From: Oscillospiraceae bacterium
GTDB taxonomy: Bacteria; Bacillota; Clostridia; UBA1381; UBA9506
Reading direction: 5' to 3'
NCBI GenBank assembly: GCA_015068905.1
Contig: SVJQ01000006.1
Coordinates: 36,457-100,456, forward strand
Length of the DNA: 64,000 nt
Shown: positions 17,943-27,198 of the stretch, piece after piece
How positions within the stretch are numbered: position 1 is the stretch's first letter
Layout of the letters: each line of letters opens with the position of its first letter
Translations under genes and position numbers: made by a program
Notes under the pieces: model-generated
Database searches by the model: none
The model's input: the letters and a program-made list of their open reading frames with translations, nothing else
What the model was told of the DNA's origin: nothing

Positions 17943-19028
17943 ATGCGAAGACACAAACGAGCCTTTCATGGCCACGTTTTTCACCTGAGAAAAATTCTCT
18001 TGCCGTTGGCAGGATCTCTGACTGCCGCATTGATCATAGCGCAGTTATCATCAAAGCTGCCTTTTTCAGCATTGTCATCAGATTTTTTTCTTGACAGTCT
18101 TTCTCAAACCGTTCTGGCATTTGGTACAGAGACAAAAACAACCCTGCAGTTTTCTGCCTATGATGTATTGGAAAACTCAATTTTAAGTATAAAAGCCTCA
18201 GATGTTATGCAAAAAAAATATGCCGCCAAATACGGCGGCATTGTCAAACAGGAAATTAAAAAGAAGGCTGTGCCCCAGCCCGATGTTTTAATGGGAAACG
18301 TTTTAGAAACAGATGTTTCAAGCGATAAGATCACTTTCATTAACACGCCCGGAGTCAATGTGGATGTAAATGCGCTTTTGCAAATGCCACTTTCTTTTTC
18401 ACTGCCCGCCGGTCAGCCTCAGGTGCTCATTGTCCACACTCACACCTCAGAAGCCTATGCTGAGAGTCCAAATGCAAGAAACGAAAGTTCTGATATGAAT
18501 GTTGTCCGAGTCGGCGAGGCAATTAAAGATGCCTTAACAAGTGCCGGCATCGGGGTCATACACGACACAACGCAAAATGACAACCCTTCCTACAACCAAT
18601 CCTATAAAAAGGCACTTTCTGTCATCGAAAAAAATCTTAAAGAGCATCCGACAATTGAAATTGTTTTGGATATCCACAGAGATTACATCAAACGGGACGA
18701 CGGCACCCTCATAAAGCCTACCACAACCACCAAAACCGGCGAAAAAGCAGCACAAATCATGTTCGTTATGGGAACAGACTCTATGGACCTGTACCACCCG
18801 AATTGGCGGCACAATCTTGCTTTTGCTACGCAGATTCAGAACCGGCTTTTATCCACAGAACCGGGGCTTTGCCGCTCTATCAACATCCGAACAGAGCGTT
18901 TTAACCAACACGCAACCCCCGGCTCAATGATTATTGAGGTCGGCACAGGTGCCAACACGTTAGAAGAAGCCGTCAATGCCGGCAAGCTGACCGGAAAAGC
19001 CATTGCCACCGTTTTAAAAAAACAGTAA
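17943..19028 (+). CDS. spoIIP: Stage II sporulation protein P
   Basis: SpoIIP is the peptidoglycan amidase/endopeptidase of the engulfment complex with SpoIID and SpoIIM. The 361-residue protein has an N-terminal membrane anchor (ILLPLAGSLTAALIIAQ) and the conserved VLIVHTHTSEAY and DIHRD motifs that hold the zinc ligands. The ATG at 17943 is chosen because it follows AAAGGAAAA; the frame could extend to 17820 but would enter the birA promoter region. A stretch upstream (GTCATA at 17884-17889, GAATATAAT downstream) could be a sigma-E-like promoter, but the match is weak. The stop lies two bases from the convergent spoVAD stop, with no terminator between. Confidence 0.93.
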   Translation: MRRHKRAFHGHVFHLRKILLPLAGSLTAALIIAQLSSKLPFSALSSDFFLDSLSQTVLAFGTETKTTLQFSAYDVLENSILSIKASDVMQKKYAAKYGGIVKQEIKKKAVPQPDVLMGNVLETDVSSDKITFINTPGVNVDVNALLQMPLSFSLPAGQPQVLIVHTHTSEAYAESPNARNESSDMNVVRVGEAIKDALTSAGIGVIHDTTQNDNPSYNQSYKKALSVIEKNLKEHPTIEIVLDIHRDYIKRDDGTLIKPTTTTKTGEKAAQIMFVMGTDSMDLYHPNWRHNLAFATQIQNRLLSTEPGLCRSINIRTERFNQHATPGSMIIEVGTGANTLEEAVNAGKLTGKAIATVLKKQ

Positions 19029-19030
19029 TC

Positions 19031-20050
19031 TTACGACGGAACTACAATGCTGACCGCATGAGCAACGCCGGGCATGCTTTCTCCCTGCTGAACAGAAAGA
19101 GTGCTTTGCAGGGCACCGGTTGCCATAAACAAAAGTCTGTGAAGCTGTTTTTCTTTTAAAAGTTTATACAAGTACCCGCAAAAGGTCAGCCCTGCACAAG
19201 CACAACCACTACCCCCTGCGTGGGTATCCTGCTTTTCTCGGTCAAAGATAATCAAGCCGCAGTCGTTGTAATTCTGACTCAGGTCATACCCTGTCTTGCG
19301 AAGCATATCCACCACAACCGACTTACCCACAAGACCCAGATCGCCGCTGACAATCAGGTCATAATAATCCGGTGTTCTTCCTGTGTCTTTAAAATGATGA
19401 AGCAACGTATCTACTGCCGCCGGCGCCATAGCGGCTCCCATGTTGTTGGCGTCTGTAATACCCATATCCACAATCCTGCCGTTGGTTACGCAATCAATCA
19501 CAGGTCCCTCGCCATCAGAGCCTACAACGGCGCAGGCAGAGCCTGTTACCGTCCATTGCGCTCCCGGTGGGCGCTGACCGCCATACTCCAAGGGGAAGCG
19601 GAACTGCTTTTCTGCTGAACAAAAGTGGCTGGAAGTAATAGCGGCACAAAAATCAGCATATCCACCATCAATAAAGCTAGCTGCCATAGAAAGCCCCAAC
19701 GCCATGGTAGAGCAAGCGCCGTAAAGGCCAATAAAGGGGATGCCAAAATCGCGGATGCCATAGCTTGTACCCGTGCATTGATTTAAAAGGTCGCCGCCAA
19801 ACAGATAGTGAATCTTGTCAGGTGCAACACCGCTGTTTGAGAAAGCCTCCGATGCCGCGCGCCTTGCAAAGGCACTCTCTGCCTTTTCCCACGTTTTTTC
19901 ACCTAAGACATTATCTTCAGCCACCACATCAAAATAAGAGCCGATAGGTCCCTCTGACTCCTTTTTCCCTGCAACTGAACCCGTCCCTAAAATAACAGGC
20001 GGTTTTTCATAAAAAATCGTTTGTACGCCTCTTCTTTTTTCTGCACCCAT
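19031..20050 (-). CDS. spoVAD: Stage V sporulation protein AD
   Basis: The 339-residue thiolase-fold protein is SpoVAD, a part of the SpoVA channel that takes up dipicolinic acid into the forespore. Typical stretches are GDLLNQCTGTSYGIRDF, LYGACSTMALGLSMA and a C-terminal AHAVSIVVPS. In most spore formers it lies in an operon with spoVAC and spoVAE; here it stands alone. The start ATG at 20050 follows GAAAGGGA. A forespore sigma promoter could not be recognised with confidence. Confidence 0.93.
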   Translation of the reverse strand: MGAEKRRGVQTIFYEKPPVILGTGSVAGKKESEGPIGSYFDVVAEDNVLGEKTWEKAESAFARRAASEAFSNSGVAPDKIHYLFGGDLLNQCTGTSYGIRDFGIPFIGLYGACSTMALGLSMAASFIDGGYADFCAAITSSHFCSAEKQFRFPLEYGGQRPPGAQWTVTGSACAVVGSDGEGPVIDCVTNGRIVDMGITDANNMGAAMAPAAVDTLLHHFKDTGRTPDYYDLIVSGDLGLVGKSVVVDMLRKTGYDLSQNYNDCGLIIFDREKQDTHAGGSGCACAGLTFCGYLYKLLKEKQLHRLLFMATGALQSTLSVQQGESMPGVAHAVSIVVPS

Positions 20051-20139
20051 TTCGTTTCCCTTTCAACATTTTTCTTTTAGTTTTTTCTTTTGCCGATATT
20101 TTATGCAGAAAAAAATCTAAAAAAATATAGAAAAATGTA

Positions 20140-20168
20140 TAGACAAACCGCTTTTTTTGTACTATACT
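20140..20168 (+). promoter_or_regulatory. Sigma-A promoter of the folT transcript
   Basis: TAGACA (20140-20145) and TATACT (20163-20168) are separated by 17 bases. Transcription would begin about 15 bases before the riboswitch aptamer. Confidence 0.75.
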
Positions 20169-20190
20169 AAGTGTGTAATAATTAAATATT

Positions 20191-20297
20191 TGGCAGAGTA
20201 GGTTTTGATGCGTTAAGTGACAGTCGGACGGGAAGTTGCCGCTGTACGAAAAACATACACCGTGTGTTTGCGGTATCATAACTGCATTCCGCTGCCA
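20191..20297 (+). ncRNA. Tetrahydrofolate (THF) riboswitch
   Basis: The segment matches the folate-sensing aptamer. It shows GAGTAGG near the 5' side, the core GCGTTAAGTG (20210-20219), GGACGGGAAGTTGCCG, and CTGCATTCCGCTGCC on the 3' side. P1 forms from TGGCAG (20191-20196) and CTGCCA (20292-20297). The gene it precedes is a folate ECF transporter, which fits known THF riboswitch targets. An alternative pairing of GCCAC (20294-20298) with GTGGC (20328-20332) would break P1 and could be the switching element; this part is inference. Confidence 0.9.
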
Positions 20298-20363
20298 CGA
20301 AAAGAGCCGGAAGCACCTCCTTTTTTTGTGGCGAATATGCCAACGAAAGGACGTGTTATTTTT

Positions 20364-20876
20364 ATGCAAAAAAAATATTTCTCAACAAAAAAAATAGCAA
20401 CTGTTGCGCTGCTCCTTGCACTGCACATTGTTGTGACAAGGTTCGTGGCTATCGAAACACAAATTTTCAGAATCAGTTTCAGTTTTATACCCACATCACT
20501 TTGCGCTATGCTGTTCGGACCGTGGGTTGGTGCTGTTTTTGGTTTTGTTGCTGATTTTTTAGGGATGCTGATTTTTCCAAAAGGTCCCTACTTCCCCGGT
20601 TTTGGTATTAACGAGGCGCTGTATGCCTTTATATACGGTATGTTTTTGTTTAATAAGAAAAAGAATTTTAAACATATCATCCTCTGTTTGCTGCTGCAGA
20701 CTTTGACTATCGATTTAGGGCTTTCTACTCTCTGGCTGCACATTTTATATCAAAACCCTGTTTGGGTTATCTTGTCCGGTCGCATTATAACAGCACTTGT
20801 AATGTTCCCTATTAAGGTTCTTGGCATTAAATTCACTTGGGAACTGATCGGTGCAAAAATTCCATTCACAAAATGA
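20364..20876 (+). CDS. folT: Folate ECF transporter substrate-binding subunit
   Basis: This 170-residue integral membrane protein is an S component of an energy-coupling-factor importer, with about six hydrophobic segments. GFVADFLGMLIFPKGPYFPG and GINEALYAFIYGMF are typical of the folate subunit. The ATG at 20364 lies downstream of the THF riboswitch, which supports folate as substrate. A longer frame from 20217 would cover the aptamer and is not used. AAAGGA lies 12 bases upstream, somewhat far. The shared EcfA/EcfA'/EcfT module must be encoded elsewhere. Confidence 0.93.
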   Translation: MQKKYFSTKKIATVALLLALHIVVTRFVAIETQIFRISFSFIPTSLCAMLFGPWVGAVFGFVADFLGMLIFPKGPYFPGFGINEALYAFIYGMFLFNKKKNFKHIILCLLLQTLTIDLGLSTLWLHILYQNPVWVILSGRIITALVMFPIKVLGIKFTWELIGAKIPFTK

Positions 20877-20894
20877 TTTTTTAAATTGTATAAT
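20865..20894 (+). promoter_or_regulatory. Candidate promoter of the N/Q-rich gene
   Basis: TTCACA (20865-20870), inside the end of folT, and TATAAT (20889-20894) are 18 bases apart. The start codon of the small gene lies 72 bases after the -10 box. Confidence 0.5.
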
Positions 20895-20896
20895 TT

Positions 20897-20954
20897 CTGA
20901 ATTTTTGTTTACACTACTAAACAGCACATACCCAAAATTCAAACAAAAATTCAG
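20897..20954 (+). repeat. Inverted repeat in front of the N/Q-rich gene
   Basis: CTGAATTTTTGTTT (20897-20910) is a perfect 14-base inverted copy of 20941-20954. The right arm ends in the first two bases of the AGGAGG ribosome site (20953-20958), and two G-U pairs would extend the stem into it. It could act as an operator or, in a read-through transcript from folT, mask the ribosome site. Confidence 0.6.
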
Positions 20955-20965
20955 GAGGAATAGTC

Positions 20966-21100
20966 ATGAATAACAAAAACAACAATCAGCAGAACAACAA
21001 CCAGAACAATAATCAGCAGAACAAAAATAATAACAACAACCAGCAGAATAAAAACAACAATCAGTTCAATAACGAAAAAAACAACAATAACAACTACTAA
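20966..21100 (+). CDS. 44-residue asparagine/glutamine-rich small protein
   Basis: An ATG at 20966, seven bases after a perfect AGGAGG, opens a 44-residue frame. It holds 28 Asn, 8 Gln and 4 Lys, plus single Met, Phe, Glu and Tyr. A strong terminator follows the stop by six bases, and a promoter candidate precedes it, so the signals of a real gene are complete. The composition is prion-like and very hydrophilic, with no signal peptide or membrane helix. Nearby spoIIP and spoVAD raise the idea of a small spore protein such as a gamma-type SASP-like peptide, but there is no sequence proof. It is too short for a 60-residue cutoff. Confidence 0.75.
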   Translation: MNNKNNNQQNNNQNNNQQNKNNNNNQQNKNNNQFNNEKNNNNNY

Positions 21101-21106
21101 TCATCT

Positions 21107-21141
21107 AAAAAGCCGTTCCGATTCCGGAACGGCTTTTCTTT
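21107..21141. terminator. Bidirectional terminator
   Basis: AGCCGTTCCG (21111-21120) pairs with CGGAACGGCT (21125-21134), flanked by AAAA and TTTTCTTTT. It ends the N/Q-rich gene on the plus strand and the serine hydrolase on the minus strand. Confidence 0.9.
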
Positions 21142-22277
21142 TATTCAATACAGCTGTATACAATATTTCTGATTCGTCTGTGAATAATCGGTTCTTTTGA
21201 GTTGTGCATATGCTGCGCATAATAAACAGCCAACTCGTTTTCAGGGTCAATAAGCGCATAATTACCGGTTGCACCACCCCACGCAAATTCGCCAACAGGA
21301 CCATTCGAACCACCTGCCACCGGGTCATACATAGTGCGAACGCCTAAACCATAGCCATAGCCCGGCATGTGATTTTTCGCATATTCAAAAAATGCATCAA
21401 GCACAGCACCTGTCAAATGATTCTTTCGCATCAAATCAATGGTGCGCTTGCCTAAAATCTGCTCACCGGAAGGTGTTTTACCGCCACAGGCCATACAATC
21501 AGCAAAGCGGATATAATCATCTACGGAAGATACTAAACCTGCACCACCGCTTGCATATTCAGAGCCAAAGCGGAAGATATTGACACCGGAGATTTTCTCA
21601 GCATAGCCTTTTTCATCTGAGAACATAAACATAGGTGCAAGACGTTTTTCCTTTTCTTCATCCATAAAATAAGATGTGTCATTCATCTGCAAGGGGTCAA
21701 ACAGATTCTTGCGACAATAATCTTCTAAACCCATGCCGCTGACAACTTCAATCAGCGCACCGAGTACATCGTGACACAGGCTGTATTCCCAACAGGTACC
21801 CGGCTCAAAAATCAATGGTTCTTTCGCAAAAGCACGAACGGTATCAACGGTTGGACAACGATGATCAGTTTCTTTCTTTGCATTTATAATGGCGTTTCTG
21901 CGGATATCATAATCAAAGCCGGCTGTCATCGTAAACAAATCGCGAATCAGAATCGGATTTTTTGCCTGACGGACAAGTCCGTTTTCCTTTACATACATGG
22001 TTTTAAATTCAGGTATGTAATCATACAGCGGATCTGTCAGTAAAAATGCACCTTTTTCAAAAAGCTGAAGTGCCGCTGTACAGGTCACCGGCTTTGTGGC
22101 TGAGTACATATTGTAAAGAAGGTCCGGCGTCACGGGCTGTTTTGTTTCCGGATCAGCAAATCCCGACTGATGACGAAACACTTCTTTTCTGTGGTGATAT
22201 ACTATACAGTCAGTCCCCGGAACACCAAGGCGCTCAGGAATGGCATCTAAAAATGCCCTTAAATTTTTAAATTTCAT
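21141..22277 (-). CDS. Beta-lactamase-family serine hydrolase
   Basis: The 378-residue protein belongs to the class C beta-lactamase/penicillin-binding-protein family (Pfam Beta-lactamase). The SxxK motif is SATK within YNMYSATKPVTC, followed by EYSLCHDVLG where a YxN-like motif is expected. Most bacterial members are esterases or peptidases and not resistance enzymes. The ATG at 22277 is chosen because GGGGGAAC precedes it; the frame could extend to the clpE stop. No signal peptide is seen, so it is probably cytoplasmic. It follows clpE and may share its transcript. Confidence 0.85.
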   Translation of the reverse strand: MKFKNLRAFLDAIPERLGVPGTDCIVYHHRKEVFRHQSGFADPETKQPVTPDLLYNMYSATKPVTCTAALQLFEKGAFLLTDPLYDYIPEFKTMYVKENGLVRQAKNPILIRDLFTMTAGFDYDIRRNAIINAKKETDHRCPTVDTVRAFAKEPLIFEPGTCWEYSLCHDVLGALIEVVSGMGLEDYCRKNLFDPLQMNDTSYFMDEEKEKRLAPMFMFSDEKGYAEKISGVNIFRFGSEYASGGAGLVSSVDDYIRFADCMACGGKTPSGEQILGKRTIDLMRKNHLTGAVLDAFFEYAKNHMPGYGYGLGVRTMYDPVAGGSNGPVGEFAWGGATGNYALIDPENELAVYYAQHMHNSKEPIIHRRIRNIVYSCIE

Positions 22278-22333
22278 AATAGTTCCCCCGGATGTATATA
22301 CGGGCAGAGGTACTACTCTGCCCGCAAAATACA

Positions 22334-24622
22334 TTATTCACTTACTTCAATCTTGATTTTCCCATCGCAAACCGTTGCAAAAAGCTTTGAATGCTGAGGA
22401 ATGTCACCCTTTAAAAGCATTTCAGCAATGGGGTTTTGAATCAGCTTCTCAATAGTTCTGCGAAGAGGACGGGCACCATATTTCGGGTCATACCCTTCTT
22501 TTAAAACCAAAGCCTTAGCCTCATCAGAAATGGTGAAGATAATATCACGGCTAAAGAGCTCTTCTGCCAAGTCGAAAATCATCAAATCAACAATCTTGGT
22601 CAGTTCTGCTTCGGTTAACTGATTAAAGAGAACAATCTCGTCAATTCTGTTTAAGAACTCCGGACGGAAGATGTCACGCAGGGCACTTTGCACCTTGTTC
22701 TTAATGGATTCATTTTCCGTCTTGTTAAAGCCATAGCTTGAATTTTTCAAATCCGATCCGGCGTTAGAGGTCATAATAATGATGGTGTTTTCAAAATTCA
22801 CGATTCTGCCGTGACTGTCTGCTACACGGCCGTCATCTAAAATCTGCAACAGAATGTTAAACACATCCTGATGGGCCTTTTCAATTTCGTCAAGCAGAAT
22901 GATAGAATAAGGCTTTCTGCGGACTTTTTCCGTCAGCTGACCTGCTTCGTCATAGCCAACATATCCCGGCGGTGCACCAATGAGCTTTGAAACGGTGTGT
23001 TTTTCCATATATTCAGACATATCCACACGAATCATGGCTTCTTCATTGTCAAACATGATTTTAGCCAGGGTTTTGGCAAGCTCGGTTTTCCCCACACCGG
23101 TAGGACCGACAAACACAAAGGAAACCGGTCTTCTTACCTTTGAAAGACGGGCGCGGTTTCTGCGAATCGCCTGAGAAATCAGGCTGACAGCCTCTTCTTG
23201 ACCAATCACACGCTGATGGATGCGATTTTCTAAATCTAAAAGCTTCGCACTTTCCGCCTCTGTAATGCTCTTAACCGGGATTTTTGTCCAGTCTTCAATA
23301 ACTGCCGCTACATCCTCAACTGTCAAAGTCTTATCAAGTGCCGGGGTGTCAATTTTGTTGATTTCTTCAATCAGCATGCACTCTTTAGCCTTCAATTCTG
23401 CGGCTTTCTGATAATCTTCTGTAGAATCGCTTGAAACTGCGTCATCCTTCTCCATCTGCACCTGACGCAGCTGTTCATTAAGCTGCATCAGCTTAATTAA
23501 ATCCTGATTGTTAAGATTTGCTTTCGAGCCTGCCTCATCAATCACGTCAATGGCCTTATCAGGCAGAAAGCGGTCTGTGATATACCGCTCAGACATAAGC
23601 ACCGCCTGACGGATAACATCGTCAGAAATTTTTACACGGTGATAGGATTCATAATAGTCACGAATACCCTTTAAAATACCGATAGAATCCTCTATTGAAG
23701 GCTCGTCAACCATAACAGGCTGAAAACGACGTTCTAGCGCCGCATCTTTTTCAATATGCTTTCTGTATTCATTTAAGGTGGTTGCGCCAATCACCTGCAC
23801 ATCACCACGGGCTAAAGCCGGTTTTAAAATGTTAGCGGCGCTCATGGCACCCTCGGCATCACCGGCACCCACAATGTTGTGAAGCTCATCAATGACCAAA
23901 ATGACATTGCCAAGCTCTTTTGCCTCTTCCAAAATCTTTTTCAGGCGTGCCTCAAACTGACCACGGAACTGTGTTCCTGCCACAATGGCAGTAAAGTCAA
24001 GCAGATAAATATCCTTATTAAACAGCTTCGCCGGTACCTGTCTTTCGGCAATTCTCACAGCTAAGCCCTCTGCAATAGCCGTTTTACCAACACCGGGCTC
24101 ACCCAGCAAAACGGGGTTATTTTTTGAACGACGGTTTAAAATCTGAATCACGCGGCTGATTTCACTATCTCTACCTATAATGCGGTCAATCAGGTTATTT
24201 TTCGCTTTCGCTGTTAAATTGGTACCATAGGTATCAATCAAACGCTTTTGCTCTTTTTTCTTCTTTTTGGTTGCGGTCTGGGTGCCACCTTTGCCTTCAA
24301 AGGGCGGATTTGCATCCAGAGAGTCGCCCCCTTGTCCAAAAGCGCCGGGCATTTCACCCATCATCATAAGGGGGGACATAAAGTCTTCGCCATCCATACC
24401 CTCTTCACCAAACTGGCTCATAAATTCATTCACGCCGGAGCTTAAGGCGTCTGCCTGTTCAGGGGTGATGCCCATTTCTTTCAGCACATCATCCACCGGT
24501 GCAAGTCCCAGTTCTCTGACGCAATTAATGCAATAACCCTCGGTTGTTTCTGTCCGGTTTACAGGGTCAAGCTTCTTTATAAAAACGACTGCTGCGTTTT
24601 TTTTACAATTCACACATAACAT
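22334..24622 (-). CDS. clpE: Clp ATPase with N-terminal zinc finger (ClpE-like)
   Basis: This is a 762-residue Hsp100 unfoldase with two AAA+ modules that works with ClpP. Walker A sites are GEPGVGKT and GPTGVGKT. The N-terminus has no Clp_N repeat but a zinc finger with Cys pairs at residues 3/6 and 31/34, as in ClpE. A short coiled middle domain lies between the modules. The start is uncertain: ATG at 24622 or TTG at 24631, neither with a strong ribosome site. I saw no clear CtsR operator upstream. Confidence 0.88.
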   Translation of the reverse strand: MLCVNCKKNAAVVFIKKLDPVNRTETTEGYCINCVRELGLAPVDDVLKEMGITPEQADALSSGVNEFMSQFGEEGMDGEDFMSPLMMMGEMPGAFGQGGDSLDANPPFEGKGGTQTATKKKKKEQKRLIDTYGTNLTAKAKNNLIDRIIGRDSEISRVIQILNRRSKNNPVLLGEPGVGKTAIAEGLAVRIAERQVPAKLFNKDIYLLDFTAIVAGTQFRGQFEARLKKILEEAKELGNVILVIDELHNIVGAGDAEGAMSAANILKPALARGDVQVIGATTLNEYRKHIEKDAALERRFQPVMVDEPSIEDSIGILKGIRDYYESYHRVKISDDVIRQAVLMSERYITDRFLPDKAIDVIDEAGSKANLNNQDLIKLMQLNEQLRQVQMEKDDAVSSDSTEDYQKAAELKAKECMLIEEINKIDTPALDKTLTVEDVAAVIEDWTKIPVKSITEAESAKLLDLENRIHQRVIGQEEAVSLISQAIRRNRARLSKVRRPVSFVFVGPTGVGKTELAKTLAKIMFDNEEAMIRVDMSEYMEKHTVSKLIGAPPGYVGYDEAGQLTEKVRRKPYSIILLDEIEKAHQDVFNILLQILDDGRVADSHGRIVNFENTIIIMTSNAGSDLKNSSYGFNKTENESIKNKVQSALRDIFRPEFLNRIDEIVLFNQLTEAELTKIVDLMIFDLAEELFSRDIIFTISDEAKALVLKEGYDPKYGARPLRRTIEKLIQNPIAEMLLKGDIPQHSKLFATVCDGKIKIEVSE

Positions 24623-24656
24623 GGTTCTCAACTCACTTTATAATTTTACTGAGGTT

Positions 24657-24685
24657 ATTATAACATAAAAGAGCGTATATATAAA
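24657..24685 (-). promoter_or_regulatory. Candidate promoter of clpE
   Basis: On the minus strand TTTATA (24680-24685) and TATAAT (24657-24662) are separated by 17 bases, about 35 bases before the start codon. Confidence 0.55.
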
Positions 24686-24734
24686 GAGATTTCTAAAAAA
24701 ATTTACATTATTGAAATAAATTTCGATTAAAGAC

Positions 24735-24763
24735 TTGAAAAAACATATTTGTTGATGTATAAT
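24735..24763 (+). promoter_or_regulatory. Sigma-A promoter of the amino-acid importer
   Basis: TTGAAA (24735-24740) and TATAAT (24758-24763) are 17 bases apart, 48 bases before the start codon. The match to consensus is very good. Confidence 0.8.
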
Positions 24764-24811
24764 TATTCATTGGAAAGAAATTTCCGACAAAATTTTAGGA
24801 GGCAAATAAAA

Positions 24812-25564
24812 ATGAAACACATTAAAATTTTAAGCTTAATTCTGGCGGTTGTTATGGTCGCAGCAATGCTTGGTGCTTGCTCCGGCAAAACAACTGAAAA
24901 AGAAGTACTCACAATGGGTACCAACGCAGCATTCCCTCCCTACGAGTTCGTTGACGAAAACAACAAAGTAGCTGGTATCGATGCTGAAATCGCAGCAGCT
25001 GTTGCTGAAAAACTCGGTATGGAATTAGAGATTAAAGATATGGCATTTGATTCTTTAATCACTGCAGTATCTTCCGGTTCCATCGACGTGGTTTTAGCAG
25101 GTATGACTGTAACACCCGAGCGTGAAGAATCTGTTAACTTCTCTGATTCTTATGCAACAGGTATTCAGGTTGTTATCGTTAAAGAAGATTCTCCCATTGC
25201 TACAATCGATGATTTAGCAGACAAGAAAATCGGTGTTCAGACCGGTACTACCGGTGACATCTATTGTGCAGGCGACTACGGTGAAGATGCTGTTGCTCGT
25301 TATGACAACGGTGCTTTAGCAGTAGCTGCTCTGCAGAACGGTCAGGTTGACTGCGTTGTTATTGACAACGAACCCGCAAAAGCTTTTGTTGCAGCTAACG
25401 AAGGTCTGAAAATCTTAGATACCGAATATATCACCGAAAACTATGCAGCAGCAATCGCAAAAGACAACACTGAATTACTTGAAAAATTCAACAAGGCTTT
25501 GGCCGAACTCAAAGCAGAAGGCAAGCTTGACGAAATTATCGCAAAATACATTAAAGCTGAGTAA
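24812..25564 (+). CDS. Amino-acid ABC transporter substrate-binding lipoprotein
   Basis: The 250-residue protein is a polar-amino-acid binding protein (SBP_bac_3). It begins with a lipoprotein signal whose lipobox LGAC places the lipid on Cys23. TMGTNAAFPPYEFVDE and VLAGMTVTPEREESVNFSD are typical of the glutamine/cystine/basic amino-acid group. The ATG at 24812 follows TAGGAGG. It heads a three-gene operon with permease and ATPase. The exact amino acid cannot be told. Confidence 0.92.
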   Translation: MKHIKILSLILAVVMVAAMLGACSGKTTEKEVLTMGTNAAFPPYEFVDENNKVAGIDAEIAAAVAEKLGMELEIKDMAFDSLITAVSSGSIDVVLAGMTVTPEREESVNFSDSYATGIQVVIVKEDSPIATIDDLADKKIGVQTGTTGDIYCAGDYGEDAVARYDNGALAVAALQNGQVDCVVIDNEPAKAFVAANEGLKILDTEYITENYAAAIAKDNTELLEKFNKALAELKAEGKLDEIIAKYIKAE

Positions 25565-25637
25565 TGATACCCTACATGCACTTTAAAGGGGCGATTGAAC
25601 ATCGTCCCTTTTACTATATTAAGAAAGGGGCAAGCAA

Positions 25638-26414
25638 ATGACTGTTTTAACATTTGCTAACTGGATTGCAGAGGCGCCAAGCTGGATACTCACACTACCC
25701 AAATGGTTGCAGCAAATCATTTTCCAGTTATATCAGGTTTTTGTATACGAAAACCGCTGGCAGTTCTTTACTGACGGTCTTATAACCACTTTTGCAGTAA
25801 CAATCGGCGCTCTTATTATTGGTATAATAATAGGTATGATTGTTGCTCTGATTCGAACCACGCATGATAGTGCATCCGGCAAACCGAGTATCATTTTGCG
25901 CGTATTAAACACAATTTGCAAGGTATATGTTACTGTACTTCGTGGTACACCACTGATGGTACAACTTTTGATTATGGGCTTTGTTGTTATGGTACCCAAA
26001 AGCTCTGCACAAACAACTTTTTGTGCTATTTTAACCCTTGGTATCAACTCTGGCGCATATGTTGCTGAAATTGCTCGCTCCGGTATTATGTCTATCAATG
26101 CAGGTCAGTCAGAAGCCGGCAGAAGCCTTGGGCTTAACTATGTACAAACAATGTGGTATATCATTCTGCCGCAGGCATTTAAAAACATTTTACCTGCCTT
26201 AGGCAACGAGCTTATAGCACTTCTGAAAGAGACCTCTCTTGTAACGGTCATTGCTCTGCAAGATGTAACAAAAGCTGCACAGGTTATCGTCAGCAAAACC
26301 TATACCGCTGTCATTCCGTACATTAGTCTGGCTGCCATTTATCTTGTGTTAGTTATGATCCTGACAAAACTACTTGCACTTTTAGAAGGGAGGATGCGTA
26401 AAGGTGAACGATAA
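25638..26414 (+). CDS. Amino-acid ABC transporter permease
   Basis: This 258-residue HisM-type inner-membrane permease has about five hydrophobic segments. It carries [12 protein letters not shown] and the ATPase-coupling EAA loop [27 protein letters not shown]. It lies 73 bases after the binding protein and overlaps the ATPase gene by 11 bases. AAAGGGGC precedes the start. Confidence 0.93.
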   Translation: MTVLTFANWIAEAPSWILTLPKWLQQIIFQLYQVFVYENRWQFFTDGLITTFAVTIGALIIGIIIGMIVALIRTTHDSASGKPSIILRVLNTICKVYVTVLRGTPLMVQLLIMGFVVMVPKSSAQTTFCAILTLGINSGAYVAEIARSGIMSINAGQSEAGRSLGLNYVQTMWYIILPQAFKNILPALGNELIALLKETSLVTVIALQDVTKAAQVIVSKTYTAVIPYISLAAIYLVLVMILTKLLALLEGRMRKGER

Positions 26415-27144
26415 TGTCATTATTAAAACAAACAACCTTTGTAAATATTATGGTGATACCATTCACGCTTTAGATGGCGTTACGACCGAAATTAAAAAAG
26501 GTGAAGTTGTTGTTATCATCGGTCCTTCCGGTTCCGGTAAGTCTACCTTTCTCCGTTCTCTTAATTTGCTTGAACGCCCCACATCGGGTGAAATTTACTT
26601 TGAGGGTATCGACATCACCAACCCCAAAACAAACATTAACATACACAGACAAAAGATGGGTATGGTGTTTCAGCAGTTTAACCTTTTCCCTCATATGACA
26701 GTTCTGAAAAACCTGACGCTGGCACCGCTGAAGCTTTTGAAAAAAGACAAAGACGAAATTGAAAAAAAGGCTATGGAGCTGTTAGAACGTGTTGGTTTAG
26801 GCGACAGAGCAAATGCATACCCCGAACAGTTATCCGGTGGACAAAAGCAGCGTGTTGCCATTGTTCGCGCTCTTTGTATGGACCCCGAGGTTATGCTCTT
26901 TGACGAGCCCACCTCCGCCTTAGACCCAGAGATGGTCGGCGAGGTTTTAGAGGTTATGAAGAATCTTGCTGAAAGTGGTATGACCATGGCAATCGTCACC
27001 CACGAAATGGGCTTTGCCCGTGAGGTTGCCAGCCGTATTATCTTTATGGACGAAGGTCAGATTGTTGAAGAAGGTTCACCAAGCGACATCTTTGATAATC
27101 CCAAAAACCCGAGAACACAGTCTTTCTTAAGTAAAATATTATAA
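26404..27144 (+). CDS. Amino-acid ABC transporter ATP-binding protein
   Basis: This 246-residue GlnQ-type ATPase has Walker [10 protein letters not shown], the Q loop [10 protein letters not shown], signature LSGGQKQR and Walker [13 protein letters not shown]. The start is GTG at 26404, inside the permease end, with GGGAGGATG upstream. It completes the importer and is followed by a strong terminator. Confidence 0.94.
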   Translation: MNDNVIIKTNNLCKYYGDTIHALDGVTTEIKKGEVVVIIGPSGSGKSTFLRSLNLLERPTSGEIYFEGIDITNPKTNINIHRQKMGMVFQQFNLFPHMTVLKNLTLAPLKLLKKDKDEIEKKAMELLERVGLGDRANAYPEQLSGGQKQRVAIVRALCMDPEVMLFDEPTSALDPEMVGEVLEVMKNLAESGMTMAIVTHEMGFAREVASRIIFMDEGQIVEEGSPSDIFDNPKNPRTQSFLSKIL

Positions 27145-27150
27145 TGTATA

Positions 27151-27183
27151 AAAAAGCCTGCATCGCAGATGCAGGCTTTTTTA
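27151..27183 (+). terminator. Intrinsic terminator of the amino-acid importer operon
   Basis: AAAAAGCCTGCATC pairs with GATGCAGGCTTTTT around a three-base loop and ends in a T run. Confidence 0.92.
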
Positions 27184-27198
27184 TTAACCAAACGGCAA

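Noticed and set aside
20217..20363. Upstream extension of folT
   Set aside because: The extension would translate the THF aptamer; the ATG at 20364 after the riboswitch is the sensible start.
20966..21100. CRISPR or tandem repeat reading of the CAGCAGAACAA-like repeats
   Set aside because: The repeats are irregular, in frame and codon-like, with no spacers; a coding frame explains them better.
21141..22277. Antibiotic resistance beta-lactamase
   Set aside because: It has the SxxK motif of the wide family but no signal peptide or class C features beyond that; most such proteins are esterases or peptidases.
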